This document shows positions 27,043-35,274 of a DNA stretch of 55,138 bases, one piece after another. Every line of letters starts with the position of its first letter. Positions within the stretch are counted from its first letter, which is position 1. The notes below the pieces were generated by a model. It searched no databases, was not told where the DNA came from, and saw only the letters and a program-made list of their open reading frames with translations. The stretch is from Pedobacter borealis DSM 19626 (lineage in GTDB: Bacteria; Bacteroidota; Bacteroidia; Sphingobacteriales; Sphingobacteriaceae), in assembly GCF_000708285.2 (NCBI RefSeq), contig NZ_JAUG01000064.1:1-55138 (forward strand), given 5' to 3'. The position numbers and the translations under genes were made by a program.

Positions 27043-27645
27043 ATGAAGAAAAAAACACAGTTAGCGTTCGAAATGCTACAGCATGAATTTGAGGTTATGG
27101 AAATAGATGAACAGTTTGAAACTGTGGGTGGCAATGATACAACCCCACCAGCGGAAGATCCTACAACTTCTACGACAACCACAACAGCTACACCAAATGG
27201 CTGGGGTAATTATTCAGGGTACGGGACTCCCTCAAATCCTATACAATTGGAGGAAGTGACCGTAACACCGGGAACCAATCCCGGAGAACCAGCAACCAAT
27301 CCAGGGATAAATGTAGCAGCAGCACTTGGACTTGGAGCAGATTCATTCAACACTTCAATGAGTACAGCTCATACCTTAAATTTTATCGCAAATGGAACCG
27401 CTATCGAAGCGACAGCTTTTAAATATGTTACCGGAAGCGGAACTATTATAGGTGCAATTGTTGGTGGAGGCCCAGCAATTATAAACATCCTCCAGGGTGA
27501 TGCAACTGGTAGTGATTATGCCGCACTTGCCTTCGCTGCTGCTGGAGGTGTTTTAGAAATTACAGGTTGGGGCGAACTCTATGATGGAACAGTAGGTGTG
27601 GGCTTAGCTGTTAGCAACCTTATATACGACGTATATAATTATTAA
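27043..27645 (+). CDS. GG-leader secreted protein, candidate bacteriocin
   Basis: This 200-residue precursor has a charged N-terminal leader ending EQFETVGG at residues 29-30, the double-glycine cleavage signal of C39 exporters. The mature part has three zones: a Thr/Pro-rich tract (about 31-51, including TTSTTTTT), a short segment PIQLEEVTVTP (66-76) that resembles a TonB box, and a long Gly/Ala/Ile-rich domain (90-200) with hydrophobic stretches such as GTIIGAIVGGGPAIINIL. There is no homologue I can name. The divergent exporter and the one-base overlap with the next membrane-protein gene suggest a toxin-immunity pair. Possible alternatives are a secreted signalling or surface protein. Confidence 0.75.
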   Translation: MKKKTQLAFEMLQHEFEVMEIDEQFETVGGNDTTPPAEDPTTSTTTTTATPNGWGNYSGYGTPSNPIQLEEVTVTPGTNPGEPATNPGINVAAALGLGADSFNTSMSTAHTLNFIANGTAIEATAFKYVTGSGTIIGAIVGGGPAIINILQGDATGSDYAALAFAAAGGVLEITGWGELYDGTVGVGLAVSNLIYDVYNY

Positions 27646-28355
27646 TGACTAATTTGGAAACCAAAGTCTATCACATTTGGAAAGCCGTCGCTGTAGTCAG
27701 TTTAGCCTATCTATTGGTTGCAGCAGCAGGAATAATTTTCGGTAGGGCATTTAATTTGCCAGTTTTTGCAGCAGTCCTGATATTAGGTTTATGGATTTTG
27801 CCGGTTTTTTTTAAGGAAAAGATTTTAGATTTTTTCTGTGAAGATGTTTTGGTTATTGTAGATTCTGAATCTCTGGTTATTAAAAATCTTTCTTCAGCTA
27901 AAGACATGGAAAATTCCAATACAAATCCTATTTCCTGGAGAAATGTATCAGGTTATAAATTTCAATTGGCTCCTCGTCATGATATGGTTCAGCTCAAAAT
28001 TTATCAGCTTAAAGGCAGAAATAAATCGTTTGTATTCCGGGGGAATAGTTGTAAGAGCATAGATGGCGATTTACCTACTATTGTCAAAACCTGTTGTGAT
28101 GGAATCAAGAGTTATAATTTAACTGCCACTGAATCAGACAAGCTCAATTACGTGGGTGGTTTTTTGACGACCAAAAATGGTTTGATAGTACTAATGACAC
28201 TTTTGGCGATTATTGTTGCTACTGTTATATTTCTGATGTCGAAAAACCCACATAAATTTCCACTTTCTTTTATGTCAATTTTTATGGTTTTAGCACTTTT
28301 TGGCAAAAGAAGTGCTGAAATCAAATTGAAAGAAAAAATTGAAGCAAATCATTAG
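27645..28355 (+). CDS. Membrane protein coupled to the GG-leader gene, possible immunity protein
   Basis: This 236-residue protein has two N-terminal transmembrane segments (about 13-33 and 38-55), a soluble middle domain with beta-strand character (VLVIVDSESLVIKNL, a PH-like layout), and two C-terminal segments (about 178-195 and 205-220). Its ATG overlaps the TAA of the precursor gene (taatg), so expression is coupled. The topology and coupling fit an immunity protein for a membrane-active toxin, but no family was recognised. A strong terminator follows. Confidence 0.65.
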   Translation: MTNLETKVYHIWKAVAVVSLAYLLVAAAGIIFGRAFNLPVFAAVLILGLWILPVFFKEKILDFFCEDVLVIVDSESLVIKNLSSAKDMENSNTNPISWRNVSGYKFQLAPRHDMVQLKIYQLKGRNKSFVFRGNSCKSIDGDLPTIVKTCCDGIKSYNLTATESDKLNYVGGFLTTKNGLIVLMTLLAIIVATVIFLMSKNPHKFPLSFMSIFMVLALFGKRSAEIKLKEKIEANH

Positions 28356-28403
28356 GTTATCTATACTCCACCAGGGAAACCCTGAATCCAATTTTACACT
28401 TTA

Positions 28404-28447
28404 AATTTCGAAGGAACCATGTTTCCTTCGAAATTAATCTGTTTTTT
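28404..28447 (+). terminator. Strong hairpin terminator after the coupled pair
   Basis: A perfect 13-bp stem (aatttcgaaggaa at 28404-28416, ttccttcgaaatt at 28423-28435) with a 6-base loop, followed by aatctgttttttt. It separates the precursor and membrane-protein genes from the glycosyltransferase, which must be expressed by read-through or from its own promoter. Confidence 0.85.
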
Positions 28448-28467
28448 TCCACTACATTATCTAAGCA

Positions 28468-29712
28468 ATGATTTATATCTCAGCTCAACCTGACCAAGGG
28501 TATTTTCTTTGGCAACTGAAGGTTATGCTCCATAATTTTGAAACGATTGGCATCGATTCCGAAAAAGTTCAGGTCTTAATTAGCTACAGTCCAGAAAGAG
28601 GAATAAATCCACATTATTTAAAGTTTGAAAAGGAAAACAAATTTGGTAAAATATTTTTCTACTCTGATGAACGTATTGCCCCTAAGTATAAATCAAGTAT
28701 CAGACCTCATATCTTAAATAAGCATTTCACTCTATATCCTTCTCTTGCCGAGGAGGTTATTTTTTATCATGACTGTGATATCATTTTTAGGGAAAAGCTT
28801 GATGAAGATTTATTAATCAATACTCAAACTTGTTATGTTTCTGACGCGGGCAGTTACTTAAACTTAGCATACCTGAATAAATTTGAAAATACGTTGAGTG
28901 AAATGGCACATGCAGTGAACATAGATATCTCCAAACTGGAAGAAAACGATAATCATACTGGTGGTGCTCAATACGTAATAAAAAAATGTACAAGCGGCTT
29001 GTGGGAGGCAGTGGAAAGAGATTCTGAGAAGCTTTTTATTCTTATGAATGATCTTAATAAAGGTAAGGAAACAACAAAGCAGGTACAAGCCTGGTGTGCA
29101 GATATGTGGGCTTTATACTGGAACTTATTAAAGCTGGACAAAAAAGTTGAGGTTCACAGCGAGTTGGATTTTTGCTGGCCAAAAAACCCGCTAACCAGAT
29201 GGGAAAGCACCAAAATATTACATAATGCCGGGGTACTATCAAAAGACAAAGACGCCTTTTGCAAAGGCAGTTTCATGAGATACGCACCATTCTTTTTAGA
29301 TTTTGAAAGCGTTTTAGAACAATTCTGTACGGCTAAATATGTTGCTCAAATAAAACACTATGAAAGGGACATGATTAAGAAGGCTCTGGAAAGCTTAACC
29401 TTGATTTTGCCTTTCGATATCATCAGTAGTTTAACAACATCACAAAGAAAAACCATTCAAAAAAAAATCATTGTTTATCTGAGTCAGGAACTGGATGAAA
29501 ATAACATTGAGCACGACGTAAGTGAACTTTCAGTCCATGTTGCCATCAGTATGGGTATGGGCAAGCGTTATTTCCATTCTCCACAAAGAATGCTAAGCTT
29601 AAAAAAGTGGTTAGATAAGTTATTCACCAGCAATGAAATCACCAGAAATTATAGCAGAAAAGAACTAAAAAGCTTAAAAAACAACCTGGCCAAAAGGTGC
29701 ACTGAATTATAA
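28468..29712 (+). CDS. Glycosyltransferase-like protein
   Basis: This 414-residue cytosolic protein has no signal peptide. The pattern is GT-A-like: an opening strand MIYISAQPDQGYFLWQL, a DCD metal-binding motif in VIFYHDCDIIF at about residue 113, NHTGGAQYV, WCADMWALYWNLL and DFCWP, a layout reminiscent of hydroxyproline/serine O-glycosyltransferase relatives. That family link is from memory and tentative. The last 130 residues are helical and lysine-rich. It is the only glycosyltransferase beside the exported Thr-rich protein, which makes that protein a candidate acceptor. Confidence 0.65.
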   Translation: MIYISAQPDQGYFLWQLKVMLHNFETIGIDSEKVQVLISYSPERGINPHYLKFEKENKFGKIFFYSDERIAPKYKSSIRPHILNKHFTLYPSLAEEVIFYHDCDIIFREKLDEDLLINTQTCYVSDAGSYLNLAYLNKFENTLSEMAHAVNIDISKLEENDNHTGGAQYVIKKCTSGLWEAVERDSEKLFILMNDLNKGKETTKQVQAWCADMWALYWNLLKLDKKVEVHSELDFCWPKNPLTRWESTKILHNAGVLSKDKDAFCKGSFMRYAPFFLDFESVLEQFCTAKYVAQIKHYERDMIKKALESLTLILPFDIISSLTTSQRKTIQKKIIVYLSQELDENNIEHDVSELSVHVAISMGMGKRYFHSPQRMLSLKKWLDKLFTSNEITRNYSRKELKSLKNNLAKRCTEL

Positions 29713-30706
29713 ATCGGTATTTGAGAAAATGATGTAACATGTACCTTTCAACCAGCCTATCGTGTTAAATCTCATCAAACGATTTTTTACTTTTACAAAT
29801 ATTATCTAACCAATTGGAAATAGCATCGCGGCAATCAAATCTGATGAATGCTGAGATCCTAATAACCGTCCGACCGTTTCCGGCTTACAATTATATTTCC
29901 TGTCTATGCTGATCCATCATTAGCACTATTAACCGATTTGCAATTTATCGACCGTTTTTTATGCTATAAACAACGTTTGACTAAACTTAATCGTATTATT
30001 CCTGACATGGATCATATTACTTAAAGAAATCCTTTAACCACTCGGGTGTTTTGCAAGATGTATTTTTGTATACACAAAAAAATCTTGCGCCCTTGAGGTC
30101 GGGTATTTCCTCGGAACTCGGAAATACTTAAAACACTATTAAATCATCCAAAAATTCTGCAATATCTAATTGATAAGGTATTCTAAAAAATAATAATCTA
30201 AGGTATCCTAAGGGAGGACGTGTTTGAACACTACGAATATGCGAGATTTATATCGATAAATAAGATATCCCTAGTGCAGAGGAAGAAAGCTGGAAATAAG
30301 AATGCTTTTAGTCACCCTATAATTATAAGCGTAGTAGTAAAAACCTTTTCAAAGTCGGAAGTTATCTAAGTTTCGAGCAAAATTAGCATCATAGTAGTTA
30401 AAGGCCTGACTAGGTTCTGCTATCATCCGCTTTAATTTATCATAAAGATTGGAACGAATTTATAAAATGCTTTTACAATGGCCAGTGCTCATTTGTGGCT
30501 TGTGGACCCCACCATAGGGTAATGCTCATTTGCTTCTACCGATAAATTTTGATTTCAGAAAATTATCCGAACCACTAATGTGAAAGAAAAGGTGTAAATC
30601 TGCATAACTCCAAAGTAGTACATGTGGCAAAAAAAGCACAGGATCCCGAACGTAATATACAAATGATCATTTAACGTGTAATTAATTTTAGGTTTATCCA
30701 CAGCTT
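29713..30706. other. 1-kb non-coding stretch before the recombinase
   Basis: No convincing gene is seen in either strand. Two adjacent hairpins lie at 30053-30088 and 30103-30127. The composition is AT-rich and unlike the flanking core DNA, consistent with decayed mobile DNA. Confidence 0.5.
30053..30127. repeat. Two consecutive hairpins
   Basis: The first is a near-complete palindrome over 36 bases (gcaagat at 30053-30059, atcttgc at 30082-30088, with tttttgt/acaaaaa pairing inside). The second pairs gtatttcc (30103-30110) with ggaaatac (30120-30127). They could be a bidirectional terminator or subterminal hairpins of a lost mobile element. Confidence 0.6.
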
Positions 30707-30862
30707 ATGAGACATCTACCGATAGCGCGAATTCCCCCTGAGAAATTAATGGAAATGTTAAAGAAAAAAGGTGTGAAAATGGCTATAAATCAAGCGAAGG
30801 AAATCTTGGATTTGCTATATATTTTAGCTGTTTTGGAAGTAGAGCAAGTTTTGAAAAGATGA
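30707..30862 (+). CDS. Small protein coupled to the serine recombinase
   Basis: This 51-residue frame reads MRHLPIARIPPEKLMEM then KGVKMAINQAKEILDLLYIL and ends VLEVEQVLKR. The TGA overlaps the recombinase ATG (atga at 30859-30862), a classic coupling arrangement. The second half looks like one amphipathic helix. Short helical proteins of this kind often precede recombinases in Bacteroidota mobile elements; this one may be a helper or regulator. No named family. Confidence 0.55.
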   Translation: MRHLPIARIPPEKLMEMLKKKGVKMAINQAKEILDLLYILAVLEVEQVLKR

Positions 30863-32199
30863 TTACAGCAGATTTATATATTAGAGTAAGTACTGATGAA
30901 CAGGCTGATAAGGAATATTCGCAACGCAACCAGGAGGGAGGTTCTTCAGAAATATTGTTTCGCCAGAGATATCAAAGTGAGGAAAGTTGTTTTTGAGGAC
31001 CATTCCGCCAAAAGCTTCGTGCGGCCCGCATGGCAAAAATTATTGGCTGATCTAAAAAAGAAGAGAGGACAAACCGATTTGATACTTTTTACCAAATGGG
31101 ACAGATTCAGCAGAAATGCGGGAGATGCCTATCAGATGATAAAAATTTTGGCTGATCTCGGTATAGAGCCTCAGGCTATTGAGCAACCACTTGATATTTC
31201 CATTCCAGAAAATAAAATGATGCTGGCTTTCTATCTCGTAGCTCCAGAGGTTGAGAATGATAGAAGAGCGCTCAATACTTTTCATGGAATGAGACGAGCA
31301 AGGAAGAAGGGCGATGGATGGGGCCTGCTCCCATAGGTTATACTAATAAGGTAACCGAAGACGGGCGAAAGTATATTTGTCCTATAGAGCCCCAAGCGTC
31401 AATAATGAAGTGGGTATATGACGAATTATCTACGGGTAAGTGGTTCATTGATCAGATCTGGAAGGCAGCATCGGATAAAGGGCTGAAGACAGGTAGAAAA
31501 AATTTTTGGCAGATTATTAGAAATCCCATTTACTGCGGTAGGATACCCATTGCGAAATATAAGGACGAGGAAGCCCATACAGTTATAGGGCAACATAAAG
31601 CGATAGTTTCGGAAAGAATCTTTTATAAAGCTATGGATGTTTTGAACGGCAGAAACAAACCAAAAAAGACGACTATATCTTCTCCTGATGCGCTTCCCTT
31701 GCGTGGCTTTCTGATATGTCCAAAGTGCGGCTACATGCTTTCAGGTAGTGCTTCAAAAGGTTACAGCAAGCACTATCACTATTACCATTGCTTTTCGAAA
31801 TGTGGGGTGAGATATAACGCGGAAAAAGTCAATAAGTTTTTTGTGGAGGAGTTAAAAAATATCCTTGTTCTTGAAAATAGACTCATCGATTTATCCAGAG
31901 AGAAAGAGAATATTGGTGAACTAATCGGAAAAGCGACTGGGTTGCTCAAAAACCTTCATGAAACATATATAGTGGCAGATTCTGAGGGAAAAAGGCGATT
32001 AATTAGTTCGATCTATCCCCAAAAACTCACTTTTGACGGAACACAACATCGAACTGTTCGAATGAATGAGGCTGTACGCGTTCTAGGTACTTTAAAGGCC
32101 GTTTTTGAGGGCAAAAAAAAGGGGCAAACCAAACAAAAATTTGATTTGCCCACTATGGTAGCGGGGAGCAGGATCGAACTGCCGACCTCAGGGTTATGA
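30859..32199 (+). pseudogene. Serine recombinase with two frameshifts, at tRNA-Met
   Basis: The frame opens MITADLYIRVSTDEQADK (catalytic Ser in RVS), shifts near 30930 where one G too many separates it from EVLQKYCFARDIK, then continues to the resolvase end RRARK. A second shift near 31306 leads to EGRWMGPAPIGYTNK, the recombinase domain and a zinc ribbon (CPKCGYM...CFSKC). Restored, the protein would be about 450 residues, typical of large serine recombinases or integrases. The C-terminus (GSRIELPTSGL) is encoded by the antisense strand of the tRNA-Met gene. The shifts may be real decay or sequencing slips in short G runs. Confidence 0.8.
32111..32151 (-). terminator. Terminator of the tRNA-Met gene
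   Basis: On the minus strand gggcaaatc pairs with ggtttgccc across a 13-base loop and is followed by a run of T bases. It lies just after the 3' CCA of the tRNA. The same DNA codes for recombinase residues on the plus strand. Confidence 0.8.
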
Positions 32200-32232
32200 A
32201 TCCTGCGCTCTAACCATCTGAGCTACCCCGCC
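32156..32232 (-). tRNA. tRNA-Met (CAT)
   Basis: This 77-base cloverleaf on the minus strand begins GGCGGGGTAGCTCAGATGG, has the anticodon loop ATTCATAAC (anticodon CAT), the T arm GGCAGTTCGATCCTGC, and ends CCCCGCTACCA with an encoded CCA. The acceptor stem pairs over 7 bp with one G-U. The anticodon alone cannot exclude an Ile-lysidine tRNA, but the body looks like an elongator methionine tRNA. Confidence 0.93.
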
Positions 32233-32644
32233 GGGCTTAATATTTACTAAATAACGTAAATATCGATGTGGTTATTTTTAAGAGTTGCAAATATAGAATA
32301 AATATACATTCTATTAAAAATAAATGTGAAAAATACTATAAAGCCTTATTGCTCAGTAAATTTGATTGTTTTTAGTAGGTTGTAATCGTTGTTTTACCTT
32401 TAAGGAAGATTGTTTTTAGAAGTTAATAATACAACGAAACGCATCATTTGGGCGAGGCATTGTAAATAAATGTATTTCTAGGGCTTAAAATTGGTAGCGA
32501 TTGTAATGGTGTCATTAAGCCCATTATTTGCTGTATATACTGATGATACTTTTTTTATTAAAAGAACAAGTGTATTGTGGTGCTATACCTGTTGGAGTTA
32601 CCAAGCCATCCCTAAGGTAACTTTTGCCATAGCTGATATTCGCG

Positions 32645-32771
32645 AATCCTTTACCTTTTAGGTAATAAATTAGGTAACGCCAAGGTAACGAAAAGGTAAC
32701 CAGAGGGTTAACCTGGGGTTAACTTGGTGTACAGAAAGGGTAAACAAGTGGTACAGAATAGGTAAAGGATT
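32645..32771. repeat. Degenerate 11-bp tandem array flanked by 12-bp inverted repeats
   Basis: Ten consecutive units, the first of 12 bp and the rest of 11 bp, run from 32659 to 32769. Examples are taggtaacgcc, aaggtaacgaa, aaggtaaccag, agggttaacct and ggggttaactt. Most units keep GGTAA or GGTTAAC at the same phase. Exact 12-bp inverted repeats bound the array: aatcctttacct at 32645-32656 and aggtaaaggatt at 32760-32771, the latter overlapping the last unit. No coding explanation was found. Confidence 0.75.
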
Positions 32772-33118
32772 TTGTATGTCCTATCACTGAAATAATTTCA
32801 ACAATTGCCCGCCCTGTGTTTCTTAACCATATAAGGTTCATATAAGTTCATCGAAAACTTAAATAGACTAAAATTTCTTATATGGAGAAAGACCTGTACG
32901 CCCGCTTTTTATAGCAGATTTAGTAATATTCTTTATCTCCCACACACAGTGGTCAGCTACGTAGCATCTTTTTCTTAACAATATAAGGTTTGTATAAGCA
33001 TCGGATTTTTTATTGGTTAGTATTGCGGATGTTGAGCAGAAATTAGAAGCCGATTAATCAACTACCCGCCCTGCGTTCGTCATCAAAATAGCCTTCTGGT
33101 ATGAACTAACGAGGGGAA

Positions 33119-33200
33119 TGACCATTGACTAATGAACTAATGATTACTGAACTGATGCACGAATAACCGATGAACCAATGGCAAATGAACCAATGCACCA
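33119..33200. repeat. Degenerate short tandem repeat
   Basis: The words aatgaac, ccaatg and taatga recur in loosely spaced copies (for example actaatgaactaatga and gatgaaccaatg). It looks like a low-complexity intergenic repeat; no protein frame is kept. Confidence 0.45.
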
Positions 33201-33310
33201 CCGCCCGGAACCAATAAAAATTATATTGTTGCAGATATAGAATAAATTACCTTTCTTTAGAAAAATAATATTAAAAAATAGTCCGGAAATTATCCTGGTA
33301 GTGTACTAAC

Positions 33311-33691
33311 ATGGCAGAAAAGAAAAAATTTACACTAGAGTACGAAGTTAGATCGTCACCAAGAATATTGTATAGTTTTATTAGTGAGCCAAACGGCTTG
33401 TCGCAATGGTTTGCGGACGATGTGAATTTTCGCGATCAGGTATATACTTTTACCTGGGATGATGAGCAGCAAAAAGCAAAACTGGTTTCCATTAAAGAAA
33501 ATAAGCTGGTTAAATTTAAGTGGCTGGATGATGAACCTCAATGTTATTTTGAGATGGAAATTGTACAGGACGAACTAACCAATGATGTTGCCCTCTCGAT
33601 TACTGATTTTACAACCGATGAGCTTCTTGCAGAGAAAAAATTAATCTGGGATAACCAGATCGATTATCTGATTAGCGTTTTGGGTGCATAA
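33311..33691 (+). CDS. START-like domain protein
   Basis: This 126-residue cytosolic protein has an SRPBCC/START-like helix-grip pattern: FTLEYEVRSSPRILYSFISE, GLSQWFADDV, and a C-terminal helix KLIWDNQIDYLISVLG. Proteins of this size are widespread and conserved in Bacteroidota but have no established function. It lies 29 bases upstream of the LptF/G-like permease and is probably cotranscribed. Confidence 0.8.
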   Translation: MAEKKKFTLEYEVRSSPRILYSFISEPNGLSQWFADDVNFRDQVYTFTWDDEQQKAKLVSIKENKLVKFKWLDDEPQCYFEMEIVQDELTNDVALSITDFTTDELLAEKKLIWDNQIDYLISVLGA

Positions 33692-33720
33692 ATTACCTTC
33701 GTATTGTTTACCTTTGTAGG

Positions 33721-35145
33721 GTGAAAAAAATACATCTTCTATTAATAAAAGCATTTGTGAAGCCATTCATAGCAACATTTTTTGTTATGATGTTTATTCT
33801 ATTGATGTTTTTTCTGTTTAAATGGATTGATGACTTAATCGGAAAAGGTTTCGAATGGTACACCATTCTGGAGCTGATGTATTATGCCTCGGCTGCCAAC
33901 GTATCTATGGCGCTACCACTATCGGTACTGCTTTCATCCATCATGACTTTTGGTACGCTGGGCGAGAATTATGAACTGGTGGCTATTAAATCGGCGGGGA
34001 TTTCTTTACAGAAAGCCATGCGCCCACTGTTTGTGGTGATTTTGATGCTCACCATAGCATCCTTCTTTTTTGCCAACTACATGCTGCCCAAAGCCAACCT
34101 CAAATTTGGCTCGCTGCTGTACGATATCAGGAACAAAAAACTTTCATTTTTAATTAAGCCAGGGGTTTTTAACAATGCCATTCCAGGTTATGCCATCCGT
34201 GTCGATTCGAAAGAAGAAGACGGTACGCTACACAATATCATGATTTACGATCACCGTGAAAATAACGGGATTCCGAAAGTAATTCTGGCCAGAGAGGGTA
34301 AGATGAATAAAACCGCTGATGGTAAGTTTTTGGTGCTTTACCTTAAAAATGGTGTGCAGTACGAAGAGCAGGCTTCGAAAAACGGCATGTACAACCCAAG
34401 GCAGATTTTTACACGGAACCGTTTTAAAGAAACCTCACCGCGTTTCGATATGTCGTCTTTTGATGGAAATACCACCGATCCTAATGCTTTTGGAAACAGC
34501 ACGCCCATGTTAAACCTGAAAGGGATCGTTAAAAAACGCGACTCGCTAACCAAGCAATTGGATACGCTGCAAATGCGCACCATTGCCAACCTCACCAGCA
34601 ACTTTAAGCAGTTTAATGTGACTAAAGGTTATACCAAAGTAAAAGCCGTGCCGAAAGAGATTGATGATGTAATATTGAAGAGTATCCCTAACGGATCGAG
34701 GAAACTGGCCCTCGATAATGCAAACAATACCGTGGCGAATATTATGCAGCATGTACCCAACTGGGGGCCACGGCAAACTGATTTAACCGGCGAAATTATT
34801 TTTACCACAGTAGAGTATCAGCGTAAATTTACCCTGGCCGCATCTTGTATCCTGTTGTTTTTTATTGGTGCGCCATTGGGTGCGATTATCAGAAAAGGGG
34901 GAATGGGTTTACCGGTAGTGGTGGCCATTTGTTTCTTCCTGGTATACCACATTATTACCACAGTGGCCGAAAAATCGGCACGCGAAGGTAATTTAAACCC
35001 GATCTTCGGGATGTGGATTGCCGTAATCGTTTTATCGCCACTGGCCGCCTTTTTAACCTATAAAGCTACTGTAGATTCGGCCTTGTTTGATGTGAATTAT
35101 TACAAGCAGTTCTTCCTTCAGCTGTTTAAAAAGAAGGAAAAATAG
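33721..35145 (+). CDS. LptF/LptG-family lipopolysaccharide export permease
   Basis: This 474-residue YjgP/YjgQ-family protein starts with GTG at 33721. It has an N-terminal transmembrane block (about residues 15-37, 50-75 and 95-120), a large periplasmic jellyroll region and three C-terminal helices (about 375-455, including FTLAASCILLFFIGAPLGAIIRKGG, a highly conserved segment). It should extract LPS from the inner membrane together with the LptB ATPase encoded elsewhere. Bacteroidota carry both LptF- and LptG-type paralogues and sequence here does not decide which this is. Confidence 0.88.
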   Translation: MKKIHLLLIKAFVKPFIATFFVMMFILLMFFLFKWIDDLIGKGFEWYTILELMYYASAANVSMALPLSVLLSSIMTFGTLGENYELVAIKSAGISLQKAMRPLFVVILMLTIASFFFANYMLPKANLKFGSLLYDIRNKKLSFLIKPGVFNNAIPGYAIRVDSKEEDGTLHNIMIYDHRENNGIPKVILAREGKMNKTADGKFLVLYLKNGVQYEEQASKNGMYNPRQIFTRNRFKETSPRFDMSSFDGNTTDPNAFGNSTPMLNLKGIVKKRDSLTKQLDTLQMRTIANLTSNFKQFNVTKGYTKVKAVPKEIDDVILKSIPNGSRKLALDNANNTVANIMQHVPNWGPRQTDLTGEIIFTTVEYQRKFTLAASCILLFFIGAPLGAIIRKGGMGLPVVVAICFFLVYHIITTVAEKSAREGNLNPIFGMWIAVIVLSPLAAFLTYKATVDSALFDVNYYKQFFLQLFKKKEK

Positions 35146-35274
35146 GCGTCTTTTCCTTTACTTCCAGATGATATTTTAATCCAAATATTGCTCAATAAGG
35201 TTGTACATTTGTACGGGTTATTGTTTGTGGTATAAATTGATTTTAACACGTCATTGCCCCATAATGTTTATAAA

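Larger units (their letters stand above)
32233..33310. other. Repeat-rich intergenic region
   Basis: About 1.1 kb without a gene. It holds the 11-bp tandem array (32645-32771), two copies of an ATATAAG-type dispersed repeat (32826-32863 and 32978-33005), and a degenerate AATGAAC-CAATG repeat (33119-33200). The promoter of the START-like gene should lie at the right end. Confidence 0.6.

Noticed and set aside
27645..28355. Second exporter component instead of immunity protein
   Set aside because: No ATP-binding, HlyD-like or TolC-like motif; four membrane segments and a small soluble domain do not match known exporter parts.
33119..33200. CRISPR-like or iteron array
   Set aside because: Copies are short, unequal in spacing and degenerate, with no cas genes nearby; better described as low-complexity repeat.
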